Positions 49,666 through 58,909 of a stretch of DNA of 64,000 nt are shown here, one piece after another. The notes under the pieces were generated by a model, which was not told the origin of the DNA, searched no databases, and saw only the letters and a program-made list of their open reading frames with translations. The stretch is from Tritrichomonas musculus (taxonomy: Eukaryota > Parabasalia > Tritrichomonadida > Tritrichomonadidae): assembly GCA_039105265.1 (NCBI GenBank), contig JAPFFF010000019.1, forward strand, positions 1,148,501 through 1,212,500. The letters run 5' to 3'. The position numbers and the translations under genes are program-made. Position 1 is the stretch's first letter; each line of letters opens with the position of its first letter.

Positions 49666-50167
49666 AGGGTGTCCAAATTGGATATTTTAACCGTTTTTTG
49701 GATTTTTTTTTTAAAAAATTTGGATAACGGTTTTATTTTGAATTACTATTTGTCTATATAGAATTATTAAAAAAAAAACCAATAAATTCTTTATTTTTGC
49801 ATATTTTTGAGCATTTGCTGTTAATCAAATTAGTTATGCATTGGGTTTTTTAATTTTCTTTGATGCAAAATAGAGGAAATGGCAGGAATTACAAAAAATC
49901 CAAAAATATTAATGTAAACTATAGAATGGATTTTTTATATATCCATTCAATGGTTTATTTTGGATTTTCTCAGAAAAAAATCCATTCAATGGTTTACAGT
50001 ATTCAAAAAAAATCCATTCTATAGTTTACATTATGAACTTTTTGAGAATAAAAATCCATTTATTAAAACTTTTGATTTATTATATGAAAAAATGAAAAAT
50101 CCAAGCTGGATTTTTTTTCCATCCAGGATTACGGTTATCCTACGATAAAATCCAAAATGGACAGGAT
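49666..50167. mobile_element. MITE with TA target site and internal inverted repeat
   Basis: The left end AGGGTGTCCAAATTGGAT and the inverted right end ATCCTGTCCATTTTGGAT match at most positions and are flanked by TA (49664-49665 and 50168-50169). Inside, 49911-49936 and 50007-50032 form a perfect 26-bp inverted repeat, and ATCCATTCAATGGTTTA occurs twice in tandem between them. It ends about 85 bp before the Rrp15 start, so it may contribute promoter sequence. Confidence 0.55.
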
Positions 50168-50252
50168 TAATAAAACCAAAAATCTGAAAATTTTATTTGA
50201 ATAAGTGTCGATCAAAAATCATTGAAAATTTTAAAGACCAGATATTTTCCTA

Positions 50253-50747
50253 ATGACCGAAAAAAATAATTCATCAGATTCTGAATCTTCTTCTGACGAA
50301 CAAGTTGAAGAGCCAGAAGAACTTTTGTCATCTTCATCAGATGGAGAAGATGAAGACCCAACAGACCGATCGTTTGGTGAACAATTTCAATTGCTATTAA
50401 ACGCTGAAGTTCCAGAAGGAAAATGTCCAATTCTTTGTTTTTCAAAAGTTCCTGATAAAATAGATCGTTTAAAACGTGAGAAAGAACAAAAAGAAAAAGA
50501 AGATCAGAAAATGAGGTTTGCGAAGAAAACTTTAATGAATACAAAGCATGTTGACGCTTCTTTATGGGATGATGATGAAGAAAAAAGACTAAAAAAGAAA
50601 GCTTTAAATGGTGTTTTGGCGCTCTTTAATGCCAACTCTCAGGCACAAACAAAGCCAGAAATATTAAAGCCTGTTAAAGAAGCTGAAGCACCAAAAAAGA
50701 AGGAAGAATTCCTTGATCTTTTGCTTCAAGCAGCCTCCAAAAAATAA
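50253..50747 (+). CDS. RRP15: Rrp15-like ribosome biogenesis protein
   Basis: 164 residues. After an acidic, Ser-rich N-terminus the order of conserved parts is that of the Rrp15 family: SFGEQFQLLLNAEVPEGKCP (family: ADAMAKVLNKKTPESKP), a Lys/Glu helix (KIDRLKREKEQKEKEDQK), and the RGVVQLFNA-like core KALNGVLALFNANSQAQ. A final EEFLDLLLQAASKK stands where animal forms have KKDFISVLRG. The protein is needed for pre-60S rRNA processing in the nucleolus. It is shorter than the yeast and human proteins (250-280) because the C-terminal extension is missing. A TCATTG sequence about 35 bases upstream is one base off the initiator. Confidence 0.75.
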   Translation: MTEKNNSSDSESSSDEQVEEPEELLSSSSDGEDEDPTDRSFGEQFQLLLNAEVPEGKCPILCFSKVPDKIDRLKREKEQKEKEDQKMRFAKKTLMNTKHVDASLWDDDEEKRLKKKALNGVLALFNANSQAQTKPEILKPVKEAEAPKKKEEFLDLLLQAASKK

Positions 50748-51060
50748 TGCGTTTCTCGAAAATCAAATTATTATACTTTATTTTTATATTATACTATATT
50801 ATTATTTTAAAAAAAAATCAGATTTCATATATGTATTTTTAGTTGATAAGCGTCGAACTCATTTTTAAAAGTTTATTTAATAAAAATGAATACAATCCAT
50901 TGGATAGGAGCATTACTTGTTTAATTCTGATCTAAGTCTATTGAAATGAGTAAATATTATTGTAATTGATCAAAATGATTAAATATATTTAAGTGATAGA
51001 ACAAATAAAATTTTATTACTAAATAAAATGATATATATAAATATAACATTATTTATATTA
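50748..51060. other. AT-rich spacer between convergent genes
   Basis: This holds the 3' flanks of the Rrp15 and the kinase/Sel1 genes. No further feature was recognised. Confidence 0.4.
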
Positions 51061-53649
51061 TCAATCACTTTTGAGTTGCTCAAGTTCTTCTTTAGCTTCT
51101 TCATTTCCAGCATTTACTGCGTCAGTGAAGAGTTTTATTGCTTTTTCAATATCTTTCTCAACCCCATTTCCGTCTCTATATAAGCGAGCCAGAATAGCCA
51201 TAGCCCTGTTATTAGGTGTTTTATCAGCGATTGCTCTTTCTAGGAGAGTCACGGCGTCACCAATCATTATCTGATGATCAAAATTCTTTTTCTCTTCCTC
51301 TTCATCACCAATAAACAAATCTATTCCAATTTTCTGTTTTTCACGCTGATTTTCTTTATTATCACAATAATCTTTTCTTTCAACTTTTCCATCAATAATG
51401 AGTTCGGCCAAATCTGCCATTGCATTTGAGTTTTTCTGATAAATTGACTTTCTGTAGGCTTTAGCTGCTTGTGGGTAGCTTTGATCAGTTCCTATTCCAT
51501 CTCTAAGCATGGTAGCGACGTGATAGGTTGCCTGTGGTTGCTGTTGAGCAGCTGCCTTAGTAAATAAGCGAAATGCACGATGTACATCTGGGCCATCTCC
51601 ATAGAGGCCGTTTAGAAATATTTCGCCTAAATTATTTTCAGCATCTTTATTTCCAACATCAACTGCTTTTTGATACCATTCAACAGCTTTTTGATAATCA
51701 GGCTTTCCTCCACTTAATTTACCGTAATAATAGATATGTCCGCAATTACATCTAGCATATGAGTGGCCTCTGTCAGCAGCATATTTATAGCATTGAAGAG
51801 CTTTCTCATAATCAGGTGGTTGATAATGAAGCAATAGTCCTGTATTTGGATCTCTTTGATCATCAAGGATAGGTACCTCACCATGGTAATACATATTTCC
51901 CAGGCCATTATAACCTTCAATAAAATTCATGTCAGCTGATCGTTTATAATATTCAAACGCCTTTTCTAATAACCGTGGAACCCCACGCTTTCTGTAGTAC
52001 ATATTACCAATATCATAAATTGCGGCTGGAAAGTTTAGTTCTGCTACTTTTTCAAACCATTCGAGAGCTTTTGGATAATCAAGTGGAATTCCTCCCCAAT
52101 TATTGTGATACATAACAGCTAAATTGAACATTCCGTAAAGTTCGCCATTATTTGCATTATCAATGACGAATTGTACATCGACTCTGTCATTTTTGTTTGT
52201 AAGATTGTTTTGAAGTTCTTTGATTTTATCGTAGAGAGCAAAAATGTAGTCTTCATCTGAATTTGCAAAGAAAAGAATTTCATTAAAAAGCATTGCAAGA
52301 AGATAGAAAGAACTTGCACGCTTTTCCTTAAGATCCTCTGTACAGCGCTTATAAAGTTTTGCAATGGTGCCACATTCAGTGGGAAGAGTTTGAATTTTCC
52401 CTTCTGTAATTCGTTGAATTGCATCTTGAGCAGATAAATTCTCGAATGGATTTTCGCCCATAGCAAGTTCATAAATAATGATACCAAAGCTGTAAAGATC
52501 GGATTGGAAAGATGCACCATCTCCAACATATAATTCTGGTGGCATAAAGAGATATGTACCAACTTGATCTTTTTTCTTATCATTTTTGTAACTTGCCGCA
52601 GTATCAAAGTCAGAAATTATAAAATCTTTATCGTGACTAATTAAAATATTCATTGGTTTAAGATCACGGTGCATGATACCGAATGAGTGAAGATAGTCAA
52701 TCCCACAAAGAATTTGAGCAATTGCCTTTGTTTTGCTGGTTGGGTCAAGACTTTGATCTTTGCAATATTTTCCAAGGTCACCATTGCACATGTAATCAGT
52801 AATTAATACGGTGTAACTACCAGCTTTATAATGTCCATATCCATGAAGTATAAATGGATGTCGAAAATGAGTATGAATAGCTTTTTCATATGCAGTTTGC
52901 TTACTTTTTGACAGCATTGATTTTAAGGCAACAATATAGCCTGTTTCGTTATGAATTCCTAAACTAACAGATCCTGTGTTTCCTGTGCCAATATGACGGA
53001 TGATGGTAAACTCGGTGTTTTTAAATGTCCGATATGGAGATTCTGGACTTAAGCATGAAAAAAATTTCTGATCTTCGTATGCAGATGTTGGATAATAAAA
53101 ACGTCGAATTGAGTAAGATATGATAGGATCAAATGATAAATAAAGAAATTTGGATAAAGTCCAGCACTGTTTATCATCTGAAAATGATGGTTGAAAGAAC
53201 TTTGGAATAAAAATCGATTTAATTTGTTGAGTATCATATCTAATATTTTTTTGATCTTTGTGGCTAGGTATTGTTAAGGCTTCAAGATTAATATATTTCT
53301 GAAGTTCTTTGACATCATCATTTGAAGTCGATGGGATAAGATTCTTCTGAATAAAACTTTCTTGAATAGCTTGTGTGAATTTCCCCTCGTCGTCAATTTC
53401 AATCAAAACGCACATATTTTGGCAGCATAATGCAAGAAAGGATTGAGGTTCAATGCTTGTAAAATGGAAAGTTGTAAGAGGTTCAAGTTTTGCTTGTTTA
53501 ATAATTTCAAAAAAATGTTCATCTGAAGATTTTGTAATAAAGCAATTTAATTGTAGTGATGTGAAAAATTGGATTTGATATTGAGTATTTAGTTCCATTT
53601 CTAAATTGATTAATGGAAATTGCGGTTGTTGAACATTAATAGTTTCCAT
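51061..53649 (-). CDS. Protein kinase with C-terminal Sel1-like repeats
   Basis: 862 residues. The N-terminal 200 residues have no recognised domain. The kinase domain spans about 213-460 with GTGNTGSV, VALKSM, HRDLKPMN (near 326), ISDFDTAA where DFG is expected (near 347), and a PPE segment. The Mg-binding Asp is retained but the Gly is Asp, so activity is probable but not assured. From about 490 to 855 run around eight Sel1-like repeats (for example YPKALEWFEKVAELNFPAAIYDIGNMYYRKRG), which stack as protein-binding solenoids. The same kinase-plus-Sel1 plan, without the pseudokinase, occurs in the gene at 5171-9475, but the two kinase domains are not close. A signalling kinase with scaffolding tail is likely. 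Confidence 0.85.
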   Translation of the reverse strand: METINVQQPQFPLINLEMELNTQYQIQFFTSLQLNCFITKSSDEHFFEIIKQAKLEPLTTFHFTSIEPQSFLALCCQNMCVLIEIDDEGKFTQAIQESFIQKNLIPSTSNDDVKELQKYINLEALTIPSHKDQKNIRYDTQQIKSIFIPKFFQPSFSDDKQCWTLSKFLYLSFDPIISYSIRRFYYPTSAYEDQKFFSCLSPESPYRTFKNTEFTIIRHIGTGNTGSVSLGIHNETGYIVALKSMLSKSKQTAYEKAIHTHFRHPFILHGYGHYKAGSYTVLITDYMCNGDLGKYCKDQSLDPTSKTKAIAQILCGIDYLHSFGIMHRDLKPMNILISHDKDFIISDFDTAASYKNDKKKDQVGTYLFMPPELYVGDGASFQSDLYSFGIIIYELAMGENPFENLSAQDAIQRITEGKIQTLPTECGTIAKLYKRCTEDLKEKRASSFYLLAMLFNEILFFANSDEDYIFALYDKIKELQNNLTNKNDRVDVQFVIDNANNGELYGMFNLAVMYHNNWGGIPLDYPKALEWFEKVAELNFPAAIYDIGNMYYRKRGVPRLLEKAFEYYKRSADMNFIEGYNGLGNMYYHGEVPILDDQRDPNTGLLLHYQPPDYEKALQCYKYAADRGHSYARCNCGHIYYYGKLSGGKPDYQKAVEWYQKAVDVGNKDAENNLGEIFLNGLYGDGPDVHRAFRLFTKAAAQQQPQATYHVATMLRDGIGTDQSYPQAAKAYRKSIYQKNSNAMADLAELIIDGKVERKDYCDNKENQREKQKIGIDLFIGDEEEEKKNFDHQIMIGDAVTLLERAIADKTPNNRAMAILARLYRDGNGVEKDIEKAIKLFTDAVNAGNEEAKEELEQLKSD

Positions 53650-53892
53650 TTTAAAAATGGGGCAATTTGAAATGCTTCAAAAAATTCAATCTTTTTGAAA
53701 AAGTTTCTTATAAAAATTTCATTTCAAATTCGAAAAAAAAAAAAAAAATAATTTTCATAATTAAAATAGATTTTCTTTATTCAAATATAAATCAAAATAA
53801 AAAATTTTAATATAATGAATTCATAATAAGAATCAAACGAGATAACTATAAATTTAAATTTGAATAAGCAAATAAAAAACGTTACAATATTT

Positions 53893-53898
53893 TCATTA
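53893..53898 (+). promoter_or_regulatory. Initiator-like TCATTA
   Basis: It matches Inr TCAYTW, with the A at 53895 lying 14 bases upstream of the ATG at 53909. This is the usual very short trichomonad leader. Confidence 0.45.
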
Positions 53899-53908
53899 AT
53901 AAAATCAA

Positions 53909-54622
53909 ATGTCAACTGGAAATGCGCTTCGTGAGTTGGCATCAGTTGCCCGTGATATCAGAAAAATTGGATGGAACAAACTTCCTACAGGAGTTGAACA
54001 TGCTGGTCTCATCATAGCCAATACTCATACTCATTTGAATCAACGCTCACCTAAGCAAGCAGCAAAGATGGCAAAATTTGCAAAATATATGGAACTTGAA
54101 GTTTATTACATTCTTGATCCAACAGTTGATGAATTTATTGATGTTCTTCGACATTTTATTACAGAAGTTACTGAGTTCTTGTTTATTTTCTGTGGGGCTA
54201 CAAAAATATCTCAAGAACTTGTTGATGATCCTCCACTCATTCAATTATCAAAAGGTACTGCTGATCCTGAATTGGTATTTGATTTATTAAATTCAAAAGT
54301 CCCAGCAAGCCGAATTTGCTTACTCTTAGATGGAGTAAATGATCCATCACACTGGGATCCAAAGAAAAACGGAGTTACTCGCGATGGTGTCCTTATTATG
54401 GCACCTTATCCAGATCCTTCGCAAGCATCCTTAGATCAATTCGATTCACGTCAAGAATCACTTTTCGCTGTAGAAGTTAATAAGGTATTCAAGACTGATC
54501 CAGAAATGACTGGAAGAGAACTAGCAAATCTTGTTTCATCCGAATTGCAGCCATTTGGAATGAAAGTTTTTGTTGCCTCTTATCCACCTGAATTTGCAAA
54601 CGAACTCAACTTTGCAATTTGA
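53909..54622 (+). CDS. Caspase-fold-like (C14/metacaspase-like) protein without catalytic dyad
   Basis: 237 residues. The pattern AGLIIANTHTHLNQRSPKQA, AKFAKYMELEVYYILDPTVDEFIDVLRHF, FLFIFCGATKI and RICLLLDGVND follows the strand-helix order of caspase-like folds: 'LIIxN...A..M...LG..V....D.t..E....L', then 'YYSGHG', then 'ILDxCxSG'. At the His position the sequence reads FCGATK and at the Cys position LDGVND, so the His-Cys dyad seems absent. This is an inference from pattern, not a search result. If right it is an inactive homologue, perhaps regulating active metacaspases. Alternatives are another Rossmann-like fold. It is an intact short gene with an Inr-like TCATTA. Confidence 0.45.
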   Translation: MSTGNALRELASVARDIRKIGWNKLPTGVEHAGLIIANTHTHLNQRSPKQAAKMAKFAKYMELEVYYILDPTVDEFIDVLRHFITEVTEFLFIFCGATKISQELVDDPPLIQLSKGTADPELVFDLLNSKVPASRICLLLDGVNDPSHWDPKKNGVTRDGVLIMAPYPDPSQASLDQFDSRQESLFAVEVNKVFKTDPEMTGRELANLVSSELQPFGMKVFVASYPPEFANELNFAI

Positions 54623-54892
54623 TTTTAATTTTGATATTCATTAAAATATCCTTTACTATATTTTTTTCCAAATCTTGTGTGAAAAGTAGTACAAGTAATA
54701 AGTATTGCATTTCAATATTCAAACTAAATATTATATACGAAACATAGAATTGATGATCAGGGCATTCACTTAACTTTTTTATATCAATATTTTGATAATA
54801 CATTCAAATTTTGAATGTATTATCAAATCTTCTGATAAATCAAGGATTGAAAATAAATTTTATTTAAATTTGAAAAATGAATTATGCTCTGC
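54623..54892. other. Spacer with hairpin
   Basis: This holds the 3' flank of the caspase-like gene, including the hairpin at 54791-54827. No gene was recognised. Confidence 0.4.
54791..54827. repeat. Hairpin with 18-bp perfect arms
   Basis: The arm TTTGATAATACATTCAAA is followed by one base and its exact complement. It lies about 170 bp after the stop of the caspase-like gene. It could fold in the transcript or mark a tiny inverted-repeat insertion. Confidence 0.65.
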
Positions 54893-56480
54893 TATTGTAT
54901 TCCTATGTTTGGGAATACCAGAGACGTATGCAACAAATTGGCATTTGATTGATTAAGGGCATAAATCAGCGTTGAATAAATCGTTGTCGGATAAATTCCA
55001 TTAGCATGGAAAAAAAGTGAAGGTTTACAAATATTTCCGAGCTCTTTAGTTGGTTTTTCTAATTTTTGAATAATTTATTCATTGCAAAAGTTCAAGAACC
55101 AAAATTTCCTTTAAATTTTTGTATCAATGTTTGAATGTCTGTTCTAGTATCACTTTTTCAACGAGTTTTAGTTGGTTCTGGATGCTCGGAATCTCTATCA
55201 ACATTTAATTTTACGAAAACTGTTTTTCTTGCATCCTCACGTCCTTCAGGAGTAAGATAAAACAAAAATTTAAGCATTCAGAAAGAGTATTGAGAATTTA
55301 ATCTTTCATCTAGTTGTGCAATTATACCTTTGGGAAAATTCGACAGACTTTCATCATTAGAAGTAATTACATTCTTGCACAGAAGGATTTACAAAGCTGA
55401 TAGGTGTTTTATCACCTTCCATAAATGTCACTAAATCATTGACTGGTTTTAGAATCGTAATGTAACTAGGAATATAGTTTTAAAACATATTTTGAAATTT
55501 AGGAATCTTCATTAAATACTGATGAATTAGTAATAGCTTCGTGATTTTGTTAAAAAACATGAACTTTTCTTTGAAAAATCATGCTCGAACATACGAAGAA
55601 AAGAAGCGAAAATATTGTCTTCATGATGTATTGCAAAGATCTATTTCAACGCTTGCAAAAAACAATTCACCAATATTTTAATTTGATCTATTATATTGAT
55701 GAAACATTTTGTTTCACAGATAAAAGGGAGAAATTAGTTGTTCCAGAAACTCAATTTCGGTATGTGCCTGAAGAAAAGTCAGTAGGCCACATAAGAGCAG
55801 TCTGCGACTATAATGCAGCAGGAGAAGTATTAAAGCCATTTATTATTTACCAATTCTTCAAAACTTATTGATGAAACTAAAGCACTTTACAACGTAGTTT
55901 GTTAATGCTGGTACTCATACACGAAGGCATCATATTTATTAAAGAATTCATCAAATTGCTCCTTTGTTGCTTTCACACTTAGGTACATCACAATCAAGTT
56001 CATAATATTTAATATCAATTGTATCCTTCAAAAATTGTTCAATCGATGTGGTGCAGGGTCTCATTTCATTAAAAATACAAAATAAAAATAATTTCAGAAG
56101 TTGGGTAATCGCAGGAGTTTGATAATGGCTTTCATCTTTAGGTTTAGATTCACGGTTGCTATTCAGTAGTTTGGGTTCTCACCCCTCCATATATGACATA
56201 TTCCTCTATATGGACATAAATCAAGGTTAAACACTCAAGCACTGGAATTGTTCAGATTCAACAACATAAGAGTGATAATATTTCCTGCAATTTGATAAAA
56301 TTTCAAGTGGTCTTGCAGCTGAAAAACAATGTAACAGAATCAAGAATTAATTACTAAACAATTTTAAAAAAAATATACATATAGAGCTTATCCAAAGCAA
56401 AAAACCTTTCATGTATTTTACAACATTGACAATGCTTCTTGGTAGGCTTAAATGGATGACCTTATATAAGAGATTGTACA
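54893..56480 (-). mobile_element. Decayed DNA transposon, possibly hAT-type
   Basis: Minus-strand fragments, separated by many stops, follow one order. HPFKPTKKHCQCCKIHERFF near 56450 is a C-x2-C finger like a BED finger. RPLEILSNCRKYYHSYVV lies near 56300 and TTSIEQFLKDTIDIKYYELD near 56040. LKPVNDLVTFMEGDKTPISF lies near 55440 and AQLDERLNSQYSF with YLTPEGREDARKTVF near 55280. KPSLFFHANGIYPTTIYSTL is near 55020. The middle blocks resemble the RNase H and helical part of hAT transposases. No terminal repeats were identified. The plus-strand fragment at 55581-55871 interrupts it. Confidence 0.4.
55581..55871 (+). mobile_element. DDE_1 (pogo/Tc1-type) transposase fragment
   Basis: The frame of 96 residues contains NLIYYIDETFCFTDKREKL, then VGHIRAVCDYNAAGEVLKPF and IIYQ. 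This is the first-Asp block of DDE_1 transposases (N-x-DET, then 'HxTavxxxnAaGxxlpPxiIy'). The neighbouring DNA is broken in this frame, so it is a remnant. It lies in the opposite orientation to the surrounding hAT-like fragments. Confidence 0.65.
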
Positions 56481-57120
56481 GTAGCTCTACTTAATCTATT
56501 TTAAAATAATAACAATTCGCAAGTAATGATACAATTTTCATAATTTTTTCATATTTTTTATTAATGCCATCATTTCTCTAGCGAAGTTTCCAACCAAAGG
56601 GAGGATGAAGGAGGTGGAGTCTAGACCTCTTGAATGAAGATAAGAATTGGAACAAACTTTTGAGTAAAAGTTGAAATTAAAGACAATCAAAAAGTGTGCA
56701 TAAAAATATGAATTATTCAATTGTTTTTGGGGAACATTTTCTTTTATAATAACTACCAAAGTAAAGTTTTATGTTAAAATAAGAGCTTCTTTTTTTGGCG
56801 CAATCAAATAAAATATCTCACAAAAAGTTAAAAAATATCATAAATCTTATCAAAAAGTTTTATCAGAAAAAGTGGCCTATTATCAAACCATGTCCAGTAA
56901 CATTTACATAATTTTTATCTTTTTAACTATTAATTTTTCAATTTTTTTTTTAAAATAAAAATAAATTTATTTTTAAAAGAAAATAAAATATATTTTACAT
57001 TAAATAAATATCTTTTTTTTGAGATATTAACATTTTTTTAAATTTTATAAGATAAAAATTTTTTATGATTCTTTGAATTTTCATATAACATTTGGGGAAA
57101 AAAATCTAATAGTAAAGAAC
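56481..57120. other. Gene-free AT-rich region
   Basis: Beyond the transposon remnant I see only AT-rich sequence leading to the coiled-coil gene. A 73-codon minus-strand frame at 56538-56759 has no recognisable content. Confidence 0.35.
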
Positions 57121-58440
57121 ATGTCTCAACAATACAGGATGCTCAATCAGAAAAAAGAACTTGATTTACAGATCAAGGAACTAAAAAACACACTTGTTAA
57201 AGAAAAAGCCCGCTGCTTTAAAGTTCTGAATGATTCTCAACCTTATATCCCAAAATTTGGTCCTTCAGCTCAAAAGATTCTTGACGAATTCGATTCTTTA
57301 TGCCAATATTATGCCATTGATCCAAATTCAGTTAAAGATCAAGAAGATCTTCTTAATTCCACAGAAATTTCACCGACCACCAAACCTTCAACAGGAAAAT
57401 CATCATTAAAATCACCTGCTAAATCACCTGCAAAATCTTTTTCAAAATCGGCTACAATTCCTGCTAAAAATCCAATAGTTGATTCTTATTACATTAAAAT
57501 GCAATCTTTTCATCAAGAAGAAAATAGAAAAAGGGAAGAACTTGCCAAATTAAATCAGAGATTACTTGTTCTTCAAAAGAAGAATGATCACTTGGAAAAT
57601 GAAAAACATTCTAAAACTGTCACGATAGAAAAATCATTTAATTCATTAAAGAGTCAACTCAATTCAATTCGTGATTATTTTTCTAATTTCACAAGTGATG
57701 TTCAATCTAAAATAAACATGGCGAAAAAAATGGTGGCTAAGGTCATTTCTGAAAAAAGGAAAAGATCACAATCCCAAATTAATATTTTAGATAAGAAAAT
57801 AGATGATCTTCAAGCTCAAAAAAATGGAATTATCCAACAGAAAAAAGATAAACTTTCTCGCCTTTCATTACAATCAATTGAAGATCAAAGCGTCGATTAT
57901 TCTTATAGTAATGAAAAATTGAGGTCAGCCATATTACAGTCAGCCAAAGAAGTTCAGAGTAAGTTTCAAGAAAGATTAAAAACATCTCTAATAAATGAAA
58001 AAATTAACCTAATTTTTGGTAAAATAGATATTTCTACAAATCAATTAGATTTAATAAATCAAAAGGTCAACTTATTACGTGAAAAGAGAGCGAAAAGATT
58101 GTCAGAGACAATTATTCACAACTGGGGTGTTTTGACATATACATTATTGAAACTAGGACGTTATCAACATGCAATTGATGAGTACTTTGAAGAAGTTAAA
58201 AAACAAGACGAAGAAGTACTTAATCTTTTGAAGTCTGAAAGTGACCTTGTTAATGCTAAAGTTCCAGGAACTAATTTAACAATTCTTGAATTGCGAAAAG
58301 AAGTTATTAGACTAACCAACGAGCTGAAAGAATTAACCAAAACTAAGACTGCTGAACTGGAGGCACTTGAGAATGAACACACTAAACTTAAAGAAGAATC
58401 ACAGAAAATTATTGAAAAACTTGAAGCTCAATTAGATTAG
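57121..58440 (+). CDS. Coiled-coil protein, unknown function
   Basis: 439 residues from the ATG at 57121 (MSQQYRML); the frame extends 48 bases upstream only through a TTG codon. Residues 1-40 are helical, then a Ser/Lys/Pro-rich linker at about 95-140 with repeats of KSPAK. Long coiled coils fill about 145-260 (REELAKLNQRLLVLQKKNDH) and 290-439 (ELRKEVIRLTNELKELTKTK). The middle has LINEKINLIFGKIDISTNQL, a helical hinge. No membrane helix or motor domain was seen. It would fit a flagellar or cytoskeletal structural protein, but nothing in the sequence proves this. Confidence 0.7.
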   Translation: MSQQYRMLNQKKELDLQIKELKNTLVKEKARCFKVLNDSQPYIPKFGPSAQKILDEFDSLCQYYAIDPNSVKDQEDLLNSTEISPTTKPSTGKSSLKSPAKSPAKSFSKSATIPAKNPIVDSYYIKMQSFHQEENRKREELAKLNQRLLVLQKKNDHLENEKHSKTVTIEKSFNSLKSQLNSIRDYFSNFTSDVQSKINMAKKMVAKVISEKRKRSQSQINILDKKIDDLQAQKNGIIQQKKDKLSRLSLQSIEDQSVDYSYSNEKLRSAILQSAKEVQSKFQERLKTSLINEKINLIFGKIDISTNQLDLINQKVNLLREKRAKRLSETIIHNWGVLTYTLLKLGRYQHAIDEYFEEVKKQDEEVLNLLKSESDLVNAKVPGTNLTILELRKEVIRLTNELKELTKTKTAELEALENEHTKLKEESQKIIEKLEAQLD

Positions 58441-58817
58441 TTATTTTTAAGTACGAAAAGCAATGCCAAAATAAATTTATTTAAACATGCAATCAATGAA
58501 ATCGTTATAATTCAAGAGTTTTATTTTTTGATTATTTTATTATAATAAAGTTGTCCTGTTATCTTTTTAATTTTTTTTTTTTTCTTTAATTAGCATTCTC
58601 TTTATTACTTTAATACTATTCAATCGAAAGTATAAATTAACTCAGTTGATTTATAAAATAAACTACTCCAATTTTCAAATCGTTATTCCTTACTTTTTTA
58701 GCCCAAATATATATAAACAATCATTTCAAATATTATATTTGAAAAAATCAAATTCCTCTTAATATCAAAAGCATATTAATAAATATTACTTCAAAAACAA
58801 ATAAAACAAGTTCTATA

Positions 58818-58850
<33 letters not shown>

Positions 58851-58909
58851 TCGAAAGATATTAAATTTTAAAATTAATAACAAATACAAAACATGTTTAT
58901 TTATTTTTT
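58441..58909. other. Spacer between convergent genes with long poly(A)
   Basis: It has T runs near 58568 and an A run of about 25 at 58828-58852, otherwise AT-rich sequence. No gene was recognised. Confidence 0.45.
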
